Source: Candidatus Melainabacteria bacterium
Lineage (GTDB): Bacteria > Cyanobacteriota > Vampirovibrionia > Obscuribacterales > Obscuribacteraceae
DNA: 64,000 nucleotides
Assembly: GCA_013288645.1 (NCBI GenBank)
Contig: JABDBL010000009.1
Location: 1-64,000 of the forward strand
Direction: 5' to 3'
A model generated the notes under the pieces. The model had not been told where the DNA came from and did no database searches. It saw nothing but the letters and a program-made list of their open reading frames with translations. Shown one piece after another: positions 55,101 through 62,797 of the stretch. Positions within the stretch are counted from its first letter, which is position 1. Each line of letters starts with the position of its first letter. Made by a program: the position numbers and the translations under genes.

Positions 55101-56936
55101 TAATAAAAATTGTCTGTCTTTCCAATAATTTGGTTTGATGAATCTAGTCCAAGACTTGCTGTAATTATTAAATCGATTGCGCACATCTGTAAGTTCTACA
55201 TTTACTAATTCTGGTTTAAAGCAAGTTAGTATTTTTTGTTCTAAATTTTCAAAGTTATAACCGTGTTTTAAAAGATCTATAGCTGCCACGGGTAAAACAT
55301 CCCATTTGCTATTTTCCAAGTCCGTTTTGTCGGCTCCCGGCGACTCAGCAATAGCGTTAGCGGCCTCGCACAAAGTATTAATTTCTTTGATTGTGTTAGG
55401 GACCAATATGCCTAACTCTTCTGCAAAGCTATTTATCGTCTGCATAATTTCTACATAGGATTTTATTGCCTTTGCCAGAGCTTCATGCAAAGTGGCTAAT
55501 TCGGCATTGCTGATAACTCTTAATTCACTGCCATGCCATGAGTGCTTTTTAGGATCGCCTAAGTCTGAAAGTACATTGACTAAATCTAGTAAGTTAGAGC
55601 AGGTCTCTTGGAGGCTTATTTGATCAACAGCAGCTATGTTGGTAATCGGAGCCTCTATAATCGGTGCCCTACCCAGAACCAAGGCTAGTTGTCCTAAAAC
55701 GTCAAATGGCTTTTCGGCTAATTTTCCAAATGGAGTGTGTAATTGTTGAGCATATTTATTTAAAAAGTCTTTTAAAAATCCTAAGTGAGTCAGGTCAGCG
55801 TCCTTAGTGTGGTCGAGCGGGCGGGTATTATCTAAGACTCTAATGATTTCATCGTAAACAGCTCGCTTATTAGTTTTATGGCTATGAAGCTGGAGGCAAA
55901 AATCATGCAATCCTATTGTTTCTAAGCGTTTGTAGACCACTTCAAGAGCTGCCATTTTTTCGCTGACAAATAGAACAGTTTTTTTGTCAGATAAAGCATC
56001 AGCAATTAAATTGGCGATAGTTTGCGACTTACCAGTGCCTGGTGGTCCTTCGATAATCAGATTATGCTTTGATTTTACTGCTAAAATAGCTCTTTGCTGA
56101 GAAGAGTCAGCATCAAGCACGTGAAAAGTTGATTCGGGCAACAATACTTGATCGAGATCGGCCTTTTCAATGTCGGACGGCAAAGCAGCAATTTTGCTAC
56201 CACTCGCATTACACAATGCTTGAATCAAACTGTTTTGATAATAGTGCTCTTCGTAGCGCTCCATGTCTTTATACATGAGAAATTTTTGAAAAGAAAAGAA
56301 ATCCAAATAAATATCTTTGTTTATTCGCCAGCGTTTTTGCTTACTAATTATTTCTTGTACGGTGGAAAAGAATAAATCCAAATCGAATTCATCCAGACTT
56401 TCCGGAAGCTCAGGCATTAAAAGTTCGTAACCCAGCCGTAATTGTTCAATGAGAGCTGGATTGATAACAGGATCGTCTCCGGTAGTTTTTAGCGAAAAAT
56501 CTTGCCATGCTAATTTACGGGTCAAATCCACTGGTAATAATAATAGAGGTGCTTTCAACGGTGCTTCTGAATCGTCAGATTCATACCATTCAAGCATCCC
56601 TAAAGCCATGAAAAGAGTGCTCAATCCTTGTTCTTCAAATAAACTTGATGATTTGCGATAAATACGTAAAAGACTATCGTTGAGTTTCTCTTCAGACAGA
56701 ACTGTTTCTAAAAATTTATCTTTTGCTGGGACAGCATCGAGTATTTCTTGAGCAGGTAAAAATTTCATCGGTTTACCGTCAAGCTGTACCAAGCGAAACA
56801 GCTCTGTGCTTGCTTCGCTCCTGATTTGAATAGTAGTGACGCGACTTGGATTGTAATTCAGTAATCGATTACGTTTAGTGAGATCGATTAAAGAACGTTT
56901 CCATCGCTCAAGGCGATTTTTAAATTGATCTGTCAT
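52158..56936 (-). CDS. DUF4011-type superfamily 1 helicase with Vsr-like nuclease and DUF3320-like domain
   Basis: 1592 residues, cytoplasmic. The N-terminus matches DUF4011 (LERWKRSLIDLTKRNRLLNY). Then come a helicase domain with Walker A GPPGTGKS (297-304), Walker B/DEAS (VIFDEASQVSTEDAVGSL, near 930), VVVGDPKQLPPT (motif III-like) and the C-terminal motifs LLWHYRSQHESLI and NIQGDERDVIIIS. A Vsr/MutH-like PD-(D/E)xK domain near 1240-1310 has RIDFGV and AGIECDS followed by RDRLRQKVLEDLGW. A winged-helix DUF3320-like domain is at about 1410-1500. This layout is that of large stand-alone helicase-nucleases found in defence islands. Here no restriction or defence neighbours are seen. It is 12 bp downstream of a small exported protein. 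Confidence 0.88.
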   Translation of the reverse strand: MTDQFKNRLERWKRSLIDLTKRNRLLNYNPSRVTTIQIRSEASTELFRLVQLDGKPMKFLPAQEILDAVPAKDKFLETVLSEEKLNDSLLRIYRKSSSLFEEQGLSTLFMALGMLEWYESDDSEAPLKAPLLLLPVDLTRKLAWQDFSLKTTGDDPVINPALIEQLRLGYELLMPELPESLDEFDLDLFFSTVQEIISKQKRWRINKDIYLDFFSFQKFLMYKDMERYEEHYYQNSLIQALCNASGSKIAALPSDIEKADLDQVLLPESTFHVLDADSSQQRAILAVKSKHNLIIEGPPGTGKSQTIANLIADALSDKKTVLFVSEKMAALEVVYKRLETIGLHDFCLQLHSHKTNKRAVYDEIIRVLDNTRPLDHTKDADLTHLGFLKDFLNKYAQQLHTPFGKLAEKPFDVLGQLALVLGRAPIIEAPITNIAAVDQISLQETCSNLLDLVNVLSDLGDPKKHSWHGSELRVISNAELATLHEALAKAIKSYVEIMQTINSFAEELGILVPNTIKEINTLCEAANAIAESPGADKTDLENSKWDVLPVAAIDLLKHGYNFENLEQKILTCFKPELVNVELTDVRNRFNNYSKSWTRFIKPNYWKDRQFLLDYLLPDYKHLPANELSLHLNAIKAYQSEKAYLIQKNEIGQSLFGSRWQGIASNWRDLERYGLWLVRMRQYIIAGILQEKAIILITQGKINSKQIQNTTKELQEQLGYLVASLQEIIERAKLSTVAAQLLSSDGNITKAQTWLDSLLANIQRLHQLTVYNDKLAICLASIAGPVIKRFLEEKYDTSQLVQTFKRFFYERWLDLVFIERPRLAAFNSLVHEQKIDDFRGLDLKSIKLSRQRLLHKLYTGRELQLANPLLSIELGILQRELRKKARHIPLRKLFTKAPNIMRAVKPCFMMSPMSAALFLDPNISNFDLVIFDEASQVSTEDAVGSLVRAKQAVVVGDPKQLPPTNFFQMQILQADEQAADEDSILDDVDSVLDEFVSVGFPKQSLLWHYRSQHESLIEFSNRHFYKNLLTFPAPHNGNDELGLQFNFVGGVYKGQGVNPIEARAVAEAVCEHIKKHPDLSLGVGTFNMNQQQLILDELEQRRRNDPSLEFFFAKKGEDQFFVKNLENIQGDERDVIIISITYGPDEFGRIRYNFGPVNGENGWRRLNVIFTRAKRCLKVFSSMHGDEIDPAKVQSQGAKLLRDFLIFAEKRPRDLTISNTKVEIDTPFELSVYEELTKRGLNIVPRVGQSGYRIDFGVISNEDPNCFIAGIECDSTNYYSASTARDRDRLRQKVLEDLGWTIIRVWSIDWWRDKAGQIERVLRMIAQAQNKEVSPANDSQSVEISEVINLEPTKHNFDPIIQESTAPHRAFGNLNDSSNAVYLNDDQAPSVPPYKLTLLSPFGTAEEFAQVPGAQIVEILQRIIVRETPIHITDISKRVASFWEITRLNKQIKERIDQSLSELVRLNKIIIKSDFIWSLPEPANMVRNRQGLDYVFDPDQICAEEYEQAVTLILHAYGTRIKDRLIQDVARLLGFARAGQKITLHVSDIIQKLTDTNKITNVATGLTLIKPELESELIPLNSEAEMINTMPTL

Positions 56937-56948
56937 TGCTAAATAGAC

Positions 56949-57506
56949 TTACTTTCCAGCAATAGCTTTATCGATATTGCTACCGAGCGTTTGAGTATCA
57001 ACAGCCAAGGATATGGCATCATCAAATTCAAATCCATGAGTTGGATCACCGTTTGCTTCACGCGCACGTAACTCATCATATTGTTGCTTGAGTCCTTCTG
57101 CTTGTTCTTTAGAAATTGCCTTTCTGTCTAAGGCATCAGTAATTTTTTGGTCAAGTGTTCTATCGCGACTATCTATACCGATCCAAACTTTTGTTGGATG
57201 GGTTGAAGCATCAATATGAGTCTGAATTTCTTTCAATGTATTGTTAATTTCTTGCAGGCGTTCGGGACTAGTAAGAGGATCTTCTTGTGCTCTAGTCTCC
57301 AACTTAACAACATTGTCAAGTTCGCCTTTTAATTTTTGAGCATCTTCAATTGAAACTTTGCCACTTACTAAACCATTAGCTACTTTTTTAAGCAATTCGT
57401 TTCTTTGCAGGTCTGCATTATTTATATCGGTCTCTATTGTGCAAAAAGCACCGGGTGGAAACAGTACTAATACTGATACTACAGTGAGTGCGACCCTTTT
57501 CAACAT
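56949..57506 (-). CDS. exported helical protein
   Basis: 185 residues with a signal peptide (VALTVVSVLVLFPPGAFC). The mature part is charged and helical, with two similar segments (LLKKVANGLVSGKVSIEDAQ and ALDRKAISKEQAEGLKQQYD), so it may contain a duplicated helical unit. Unknown family. It precedes the helicase-nuclease gene by 12 bp, probably in one transcript although the two have no obvious functional link. Confidence 0.7.
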   Translation of the reverse strand: MLKRVALTVVSVLVLFPPGAFCTIETDINNADLQRNELLKKVANGLVSGKVSIEDAQKLKGELDNVVKLETRAQEDPLTSPERLQEINNTLKEIQTHIDASTHPTKVWIGIDSRDRTLDQKITDALDRKAISKEQAEGLKQQYDELRAREANGDPTHGFEFDDAISLAVDTQTLGSNIDKAIAGK

Positions 57507-57688
57507 ATCAATCTCCCTTTTTTAGACCTCTCTTATTTTACTGCGCCCGACTGAATGTATACATCACCTTGGCAAGTTTTTTATGCGATTTAATGCAAGG
57601 ACCATTTACTTACTCATAAGCACTCAAAACTATGGTCAAATCTCACGTGTATTATTAGTGTGTGAGCGTCTGTTCGCCTGAGGTATTT

Positions 57689-58816
57689 ATGCTGGCTCGG
57701 CTATTTTTGCTTATTATCGCTTTAGTATTTATAGTGGGCATATTTGATATACCATTTTGGCCTTCAACAAAATGGGGATTCATTGACAAAGAAGGTAAAT
57801 TGGTTATTCCAGCAACGTTTGATCGTGTAAGAGGTATTGGAGAAGGGTCGCTAAGCTATACGTACCTTACTCAAAAGAGCTTTCACGAGGGATTAGCAGC
57901 GATAGCTATGGGAAAACAGTGGGGATTTGCAGACAAGAAGGGCAATATTGTTATAGACCCGCAATATGACACAGTCGGTGATTTTTCAGAAGGTTTGGCC
58001 TGCGTACAATCTCATGACAAATGCGGGTTTGTCGATCATTCAGGCAATTTGATTATTCAAAAAGACTTTAATCCTCATTGGCTTCATTGTGGATTTATGT
58101 ACTTTCAGGATGGCCTGTGTGCTGTTGAACTTGCCAATGGATCTATGGGATATATAAATAAATCTGGAGCTTATGCTGTGACACCATCATTTTATTGCGC
58201 ATGGCCATTTTCAGAAGGAAGAGCAATTGTTTTTCCAGCAAAGTTTAACCACAACACTTTGATAGACACAAGAGGAATGACTGTCTTCGAGCCGGAGAAT
58301 TCTGAATTGTCAGGTCGGTGCTCTGAGGGATTGCTCAGAGTAAGCAGGCGAAATTTACACGATCAGAGTGCGCAAGAGAATTGGTATGTCGATCGCAACG
58401 GAAAAAAAGTAACTCAAGAATTTGTCGGTGCAGCACAAGATTTTTCCGAAGGACTTGCTGCTATAACTTTAAGTCCGGACAAATTTGGTTATATAGACAA
58501 AAAAGGCAAAGTAATTATTCAACCGGCGTTTGATAAAGCCGGTGATTTTCACGAAGGGCTAGCAGCAGTCGGCATAGAAGGGAAAATAGAGAAGCATCAC
58601 TATAAATGGGGTTATATCGATAAGACTGGAGCTTGGATAATACCACCCAAGTACGATGCTGCTGAAGCATTTTCTGAAGGACGAGCTGCTGTGCGGATTG
58701 ATCAAAGTTATTCAAGCAAGCAGGGTTATATTGATAAGACCGGAAATATGGTTATCCCTGCTAAATATGCGCTTGCTTTTCCTTTTTCGGAAGGTCTAGC
58801 TGCAGTAAAAATATAG
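57689..58816 (+). CDS. WG-repeat protein with N-terminal membrane anchor
   Basis: 375 residues from the ATG chosen here (TGAGG five bases upstream); a GTG at 57662 is also in frame. An N-terminal membrane segment or uncleaved signal (FLLIIALVFIVGIFDI) is followed by about seven WG repeats, each of the form 'WGFIDK.G..VI.P.FD....F.EGLA.V' (for example KWGFIDKEGKLVIPATFD and FGYIDKKGKVIIQPAFDK). These make a beta-rich repeat fold of unknown binding partner. Convergent with the DUF4239 gene. Confidence 0.9.
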   Translation: MLARLFLLIIALVFIVGIFDIPFWPSTKWGFIDKEGKLVIPATFDRVRGIGEGSLSYTYLTQKSFHEGLAAIAMGKQWGFADKKGNIVIDPQYDTVGDFSEGLACVQSHDKCGFVDHSGNLIIQKDFNPHWLHCGFMYFQDGLCAVELANGSMGYINKSGAYAVTPSFYCAWPFSEGRAIVFPAKFNHNTLIDTRGMTVFEPENSELSGRCSEGLLRVSRRNLHDQSAQENWYVDRNGKKVTQEFVGAAQDFSEGLAAITLSPDKFGYIDKKGKVIIQPAFDKAGDFHEGLAAVGIEGKIEKHHYKWGYIDKTGAWIIPPKYDAAEAFSEGRAAVRIDQSYSSKQGYIDKTGNMVIPAKYALAFPFSEGLAAVKI

Positions 58817-58821
58817 ATTTG

Positions 58822-59598
58822 CTAGTATAAACGAACATCGGTATATTTTTTAATTAATTGCGAGTTTAGCTCAAAACCTCTAGGTTGGATTGTCCAATCT
58901 CCACTGAAAGGATGATTGAGCATAAATATCAAACCCAAATTAGCCCCTAGTGCTGCAGCAACAAAGCATATCAAGAAACCATGCAAAATTATTGAGCTGC
59001 GCCTAACATAGAGATAAGCAAATATAAGTACGATGAATGAGCACATAAATAATACTGGCATTAAATTTCTGTCCCAACTTTTATTGAGCCAAAGAATTCT
59101 TTGACGACGATAATTACCCCAATCTTGTACGGCAGTTATGAGAGCCGTTTGTATATTTGTTTGCCCGGCGGTTTTTGGATTAAAAGTGACTATTCGTTTC
59201 AAAAGGTTTGCATAGCTCATCACAACCAATTCGTTCACTTGTCCAGTTTTTAACGCAGGCCATTCATCTTTGACAATACGATCACAATAGTCAAGGCATC
59301 CTTTTAAAATTTCTTTTCTTTCATCACTCGGCAAGCCAAATGAAAGTCTAGCCACCTCAGAAATACTAGTTGCTTCAGAATCTATAGATGATTCCAAAGT
59401 TTGATAATTATTCAAAGAAGCAGCAACTAACAACCCTAAAAGAATTGATACCAGGGTCCCGACAATATTCAACGTGGCATCAAGGGCAGGTTGATTTTCT
59501 TTAAAGTCTATTGGCTTGACGAAGCGGTGGGCAATTAACATGCCAATAAAAGCAAATAATGCTGAGCCAGCACTCCATAAATATATTGACGGAATCAT
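58822..59598 (-). CDS. DUF4239-type membrane protein
   Basis: 258 residues with four membrane segments: two at the start (7-25 and 48-66) and two at the end (about 180-200 and 205-228). The loop between helices 2 and 3 has ESSIDSEATSISEVARLSFG and LPSDERKEILKGCLDYC, the bestrophin-like DUF4239 pattern. Function unknown; a channel role has been suggested only by similarity. Stop 5 bp from the convergent WG-repeat gene. Confidence 0.8.
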   Translation of the reverse strand: MIPSIYLWSAGSALFAFIGMLIAHRFVKPIDFKENQPALDATLNIVGTLVSILLGLLVAASLNNYQTLESSIDSEATSISEVARLSFGLPSDERKEILKGCLDYCDRIVKDEWPALKTGQVNELVVMSYANLLKRIVTFNPKTAGQTNIQTALITAVQDWGNYRRQRILWLNKSWDRNLMPVLFMCSFIVLIFAYLYVRRSSIILHGFLICFVAAALGANLGLIFMLNHPFSGDWTIQPRGFELNSQLIKKYTDVRLY

Positions 59599-59893
59599 AG
59601 TTTATTTAATGAAAGCACCATCCAGTAAGCATAATATTATAAGTGTTCATAGCATACTCGAAGCCCCAGTCTTTTGATCAGGTGAGTAGTAGACTGGGTG
59701 ACATGGTTTGATGTATTTGTGAAATCTACAACTTGCCAGCCTGACTATAATAGATGCATCGTAGAAATAACTGGCATAGTTTTGGCGCTTTAGATTGTCT
59801 TGTTAATTCAGCATATATTAAAGAATGATAGAATTGCTATCGATTATTATTGGCTAAACTTACGCTTTGCTTTAAATGTACAGTTCCCTAAAT

Positions 59894-60262
59894 ATGAAAT
59901 TTGTGCGTACTATTCTTTTCATCTGCTATTACATATTTGTCGCGACGTTAGGACCCTCCGCTTTCGGGCAGCAGAACAGCGATGCTTATAGTGACTGGCA
60001 GGAAGCCGAAAATCAAGCGAGTCGCGCTCACGATGCAGAAGAAAAAGCACGACATGAAAAAGATAAATGGCGACTTGGCGATGATGCGTCTGAAGCTTAT
60101 TATGCGGCTAAAATTGCTCGAAGAGCTTCAGATAAAATTTATCAAGCATCACAAAAGGGAGATCCAACTGCTAAGCAATACGCAGATCGGGCAAGAGCTG
60201 CCGCTGATCGTGCTCGAGCAGATTCGGATCAAGCACGTTATTATGCTGACTTAAACAACTAA
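59894..60262 (+). CDS. small exported Ala/Arg-rich helical protein
   Basis: About 122 residues from the Met at 59894; the frame also opens at 59876. Signal peptide FVRTILFICYYIFVATLG. The mature part is one long charged helix with heptad-like Ala and repeated 'A..A...AR' (RAHDAEEKARHEKDKW, YADRARAAADRARADSDQAR). It may form a coiled coil. No family recognised. The 295-bp gap upstream holds no clear regulatory motif. Confidence 0.65.
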   Translation: MKFVRTILFICYYIFVATLGPSAFGQQNSDAYSDWQEAENQASRAHDAEEKARHEKDKWRLGDDASEAYYAAKIARRASDKIYQASQKGDPTAKQYADRARAAADRARADSDQARYYADLNN

Positions 60263-60451
60263 CAGCTAGACTGGCAAAGGGTTAAATACCTAGTTCATTG
60301 GATTATGGTCCTAATGGAAGAATGTCGCTCCTTACATCATTAGCACAAGTAAGTTATGGCCTCGCTTTGTGTGTGAAAGCCCGAAACAAAGGGGCAATAT
60401 TTATATTGCTGAGTGGCATAAGAGTTCAAAAAGAATATTTATAATGAATCA

Positions 60452-62533
60452 TTATCTACTATGACTAGTTAACGCTGAATCCTGCCTATCAACTGTGAGT
60501 CGTTTAATTACTAAGTCCATGATCTTTTCTATTCGAACATAACCAACGACTTTGCAGTTTTCTTTATTTTCCACTACTGGTAGAAGTTTAAAGCCGTGTT
60601 CGCGCATGGTGTCCACTGCAGTCAGCGCAGAATCGTTCATAGATATAACTATAGGTTTTGTTACCATGATATCATTTACGGTGACATGCTTTGTGTATCC
60701 ATTTGTCAAAGCGGCAGCCACTTCAACCACGCGAAACAAATCAGATCGTGTAACTATACCAACTAATGAATCTTGATCATCAACCACAGCACAAATGTCT
60801 AATCTCTCCTGATTAATAACAGCTACGGCATCACCTATGAGAGCGTTCTGCCTAAGTGGCTTAGACCGCAATGGTTCCATAATGGTTTCAAGCGGAATGT
60901 CTTTTAGTATCTTTTGTGCTTGGCCAAGATTGCTCCAAAAATTTGTCCGGCGACGAATTGTTTGCCCGAGAGCATCTTTCAAAGGACGCAGAGCCCCTGA
61001 AATATCACTAAAGACATTCCTTCCCATAGCCACTAATTCAAGGTCTGTGCGTGCTTTTACACTAGCTTGGCGCAAATGACCTTGAATAAGTGCTCCTTCT
61101 CCAAAGAAATCTCCTGGACCAAGAATGGCAAGAATATCTTGTTTACCGGAGGCATTTGCAGTCCCCAGTATTTCTACTTGCCCTTTTTCAATACCATAAA
61201 AATCGGTAGCCGCATCTCCAGTGCGAAAAACAAATTCACCAGTAGGAAAGTAGAGACGACTAACTCGCCTTGTGCGATCTATTTTCAAATATGCCAATGT
61301 TCTTGGAAATATTAGGTCTGTAGCCCATTCCAACCCAACTTTGATCTTTTGAGGGATAGAAGGTGTTTTAATAAGATAAACTCCCCGCCAAACAAACCAG
61401 GCCAAAAATCCGGAAATTCGAAAGCCTAACATTTCTGCTACTGCATTGAAACCACCAATGGAGCAAAGAGACCCTAGCATTTTGAAAGAAAATGGTTGGG
61501 TGGGTTGGTTGTTTAAGCGAGCAACAATATTTTTAGCTACTTGCGTTCCCTGTCTTTCAGCGAACTGGGCAATTGGAGGACTAAGAGCATTGTCGTTAAG
61601 ATTAACTATGGCAGCACAATCTCCAATAGACCAGATGTTTGGGTACCCTGACAAGCTCATATCAGCCTCTGCCACTATTCGCCCCCTATTTTTCGCTATG
61701 TCTAGGCGCTCAATCAAATGATGTGGGGTAGTTCCTATGGTGCAGATAATGGTCCGTCCTTTGACTAATGTGCCATTCTTGAGCAATACTCCTTCAGATC
61801 GTGCACTAGCTGCAGCGGCGTTTAGAATAAATTTAATGCCTGCTTTTTCCATCTTTTTTTGAGCAAATGCTCCTAATTTAGCATTGACCTCAGGTAAAAT
61901 CTGATCGCGAGAATGAATAACCGTTACTGAAATATCGCTGGGGGAAAAATTGCTATAAAATCTAGCACCCTTCCTCACAAGCTCGTTAATTTCACCAGCC
62001 ACCTCAATGCCACTAAATCCGCCGCCAACTACTACAAATGATAAATAATCTTTTTTAAGTTCAAGATTGTCACACACTTCAGCCTTTTCCAATTGCTCCA
62101 TGATATGTGTTTGTATCGCAAGCGCATCGCTAATGGTTTTCAGACCAAAAGCATATTCATCCATTCCTTCAATAAGTCCTAGATTAGCGGCACTACCGCA
62201 CGCAATTACTAGATGATCGAAAGCCATTTTTTGACGCTTTCCATCATAGGCTTCATACTCAATATGATTGTTGTGTATGTCTATATTCAAAACATCTTCA
62301 GTACGAAAATGAATTTTTTTGAGCAATTGTCTAAGCGGTACTCCAACATGCTTGGGTTGCAAAGCTCCACTTGCAACTTCTGCCAGCAGCGGATGGAATA
62401 CCATGTGATTTTCGCGATTGAAAACAATGACATCAAGCTCATTGTCCGGCAGCAATTTTCTTAAATTGCGAGCGCATTTTACGCCTGCAAAACCTGCGCC
62501 TAGAATTACGACTCGTTTTCTAGAGCTTGTCAT
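60452..62533 (-). CDS. type II NADH dehydrogenase-like protein fused to cNMP-binding and CBS domains
   Basis: 693 residues. Residues 1-415 are a two-dinucleotide-fold flavoprotein: VVILGAGFAGVKCA (FAD, 8-21), FVVVGGGFSGIEVAGEI (NADH, 166-182), IWSIGDCAAIV (FAD, 300-310) and a membrane-associating helix region at about 365-390, like NDH-2. Residues 425-525 are a cyclic-nucleotide-binding domain with the phosphate-binding cassette GDFFGEGALIQGHLRQAS, Arg at 488 intact. Residues 550-680 are two CBS domains (ICAVVDDQDSLVGIVTRSDL and LPVVENKENCKVVGYVRIEK). Fusing a respiratory dehydrogenase to nucleotide-sensing domains suggests direct control by cAMP/c-di-nucleotide and adenylate levels, by inference. 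Divergent from the TolC gene at the right edge. Confidence 0.9.
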   Translation of the reverse strand: MTSSRKRVVILGAGFAGVKCARNLRKLLPDNELDVIVFNRENHMVFHPLLAEVASGALQPKHVGVPLRQLLKKIHFRTEDVLNIDIHNNHIEYEAYDGKRQKMAFDHLVIACGSAANLGLIEGMDEYAFGLKTISDALAIQTHIMEQLEKAEVCDNLELKKDYLSFVVVGGGFSGIEVAGEINELVRKGARFYSNFSPSDISVTVIHSRDQILPEVNAKLGAFAQKKMEKAGIKFILNAAAASARSEGVLLKNGTLVKGRTIICTIGTTPHHLIERLDIAKNRGRIVAEADMSLSGYPNIWSIGDCAAIVNLNDNALSPPIAQFAERQGTQVAKNIVARLNNQPTQPFSFKMLGSLCSIGGFNAVAEMLGFRISGFLAWFVWRGVYLIKTPSIPQKIKVGLEWATDLIFPRTLAYLKIDRTRRVSRLYFPTGEFVFRTGDAATDFYGIEKGQVEILGTANASGKQDILAILGPGDFFGEGALIQGHLRQASVKARTDLELVAMGRNVFSDISGALRPLKDALGQTIRRRTNFWSNLGQAQKILKDIPLETIMEPLRSKPLRQNALIGDAVAVINQERLDICAVVDDQDSLVGIVTRSDLFRVVEVAAALTNGYTKHVTVNDIMVTKPIVISMNDSALTAVDTMREHGFKLLPVVENKENCKVVGYVRIEKIMDLVIKRLTVDRQDSALTSHSR

Positions 62534-62797
62534 TTCACCGCAACCCTTGGTGCAAAATGATAGACCTTAGTACCTGCTTAACTATAACGCATATTAAAAA
62601 ATGGTAAAAGACAACTCGATCTCATTCTCATAAACTGTGAGTTATAAGCGCTTGAAATATCTAATTTACATCTGTAACATGGAATGATCATTTTTAGGAT
62701 CAAAACTCTTAGAAAGTGTAACTTTATTTTAGCCAGAGCCAATAAGTATACCGGCTCGGATTAAACACTCCTACTGTAAGTCCTGTTTGTAGCCGCA

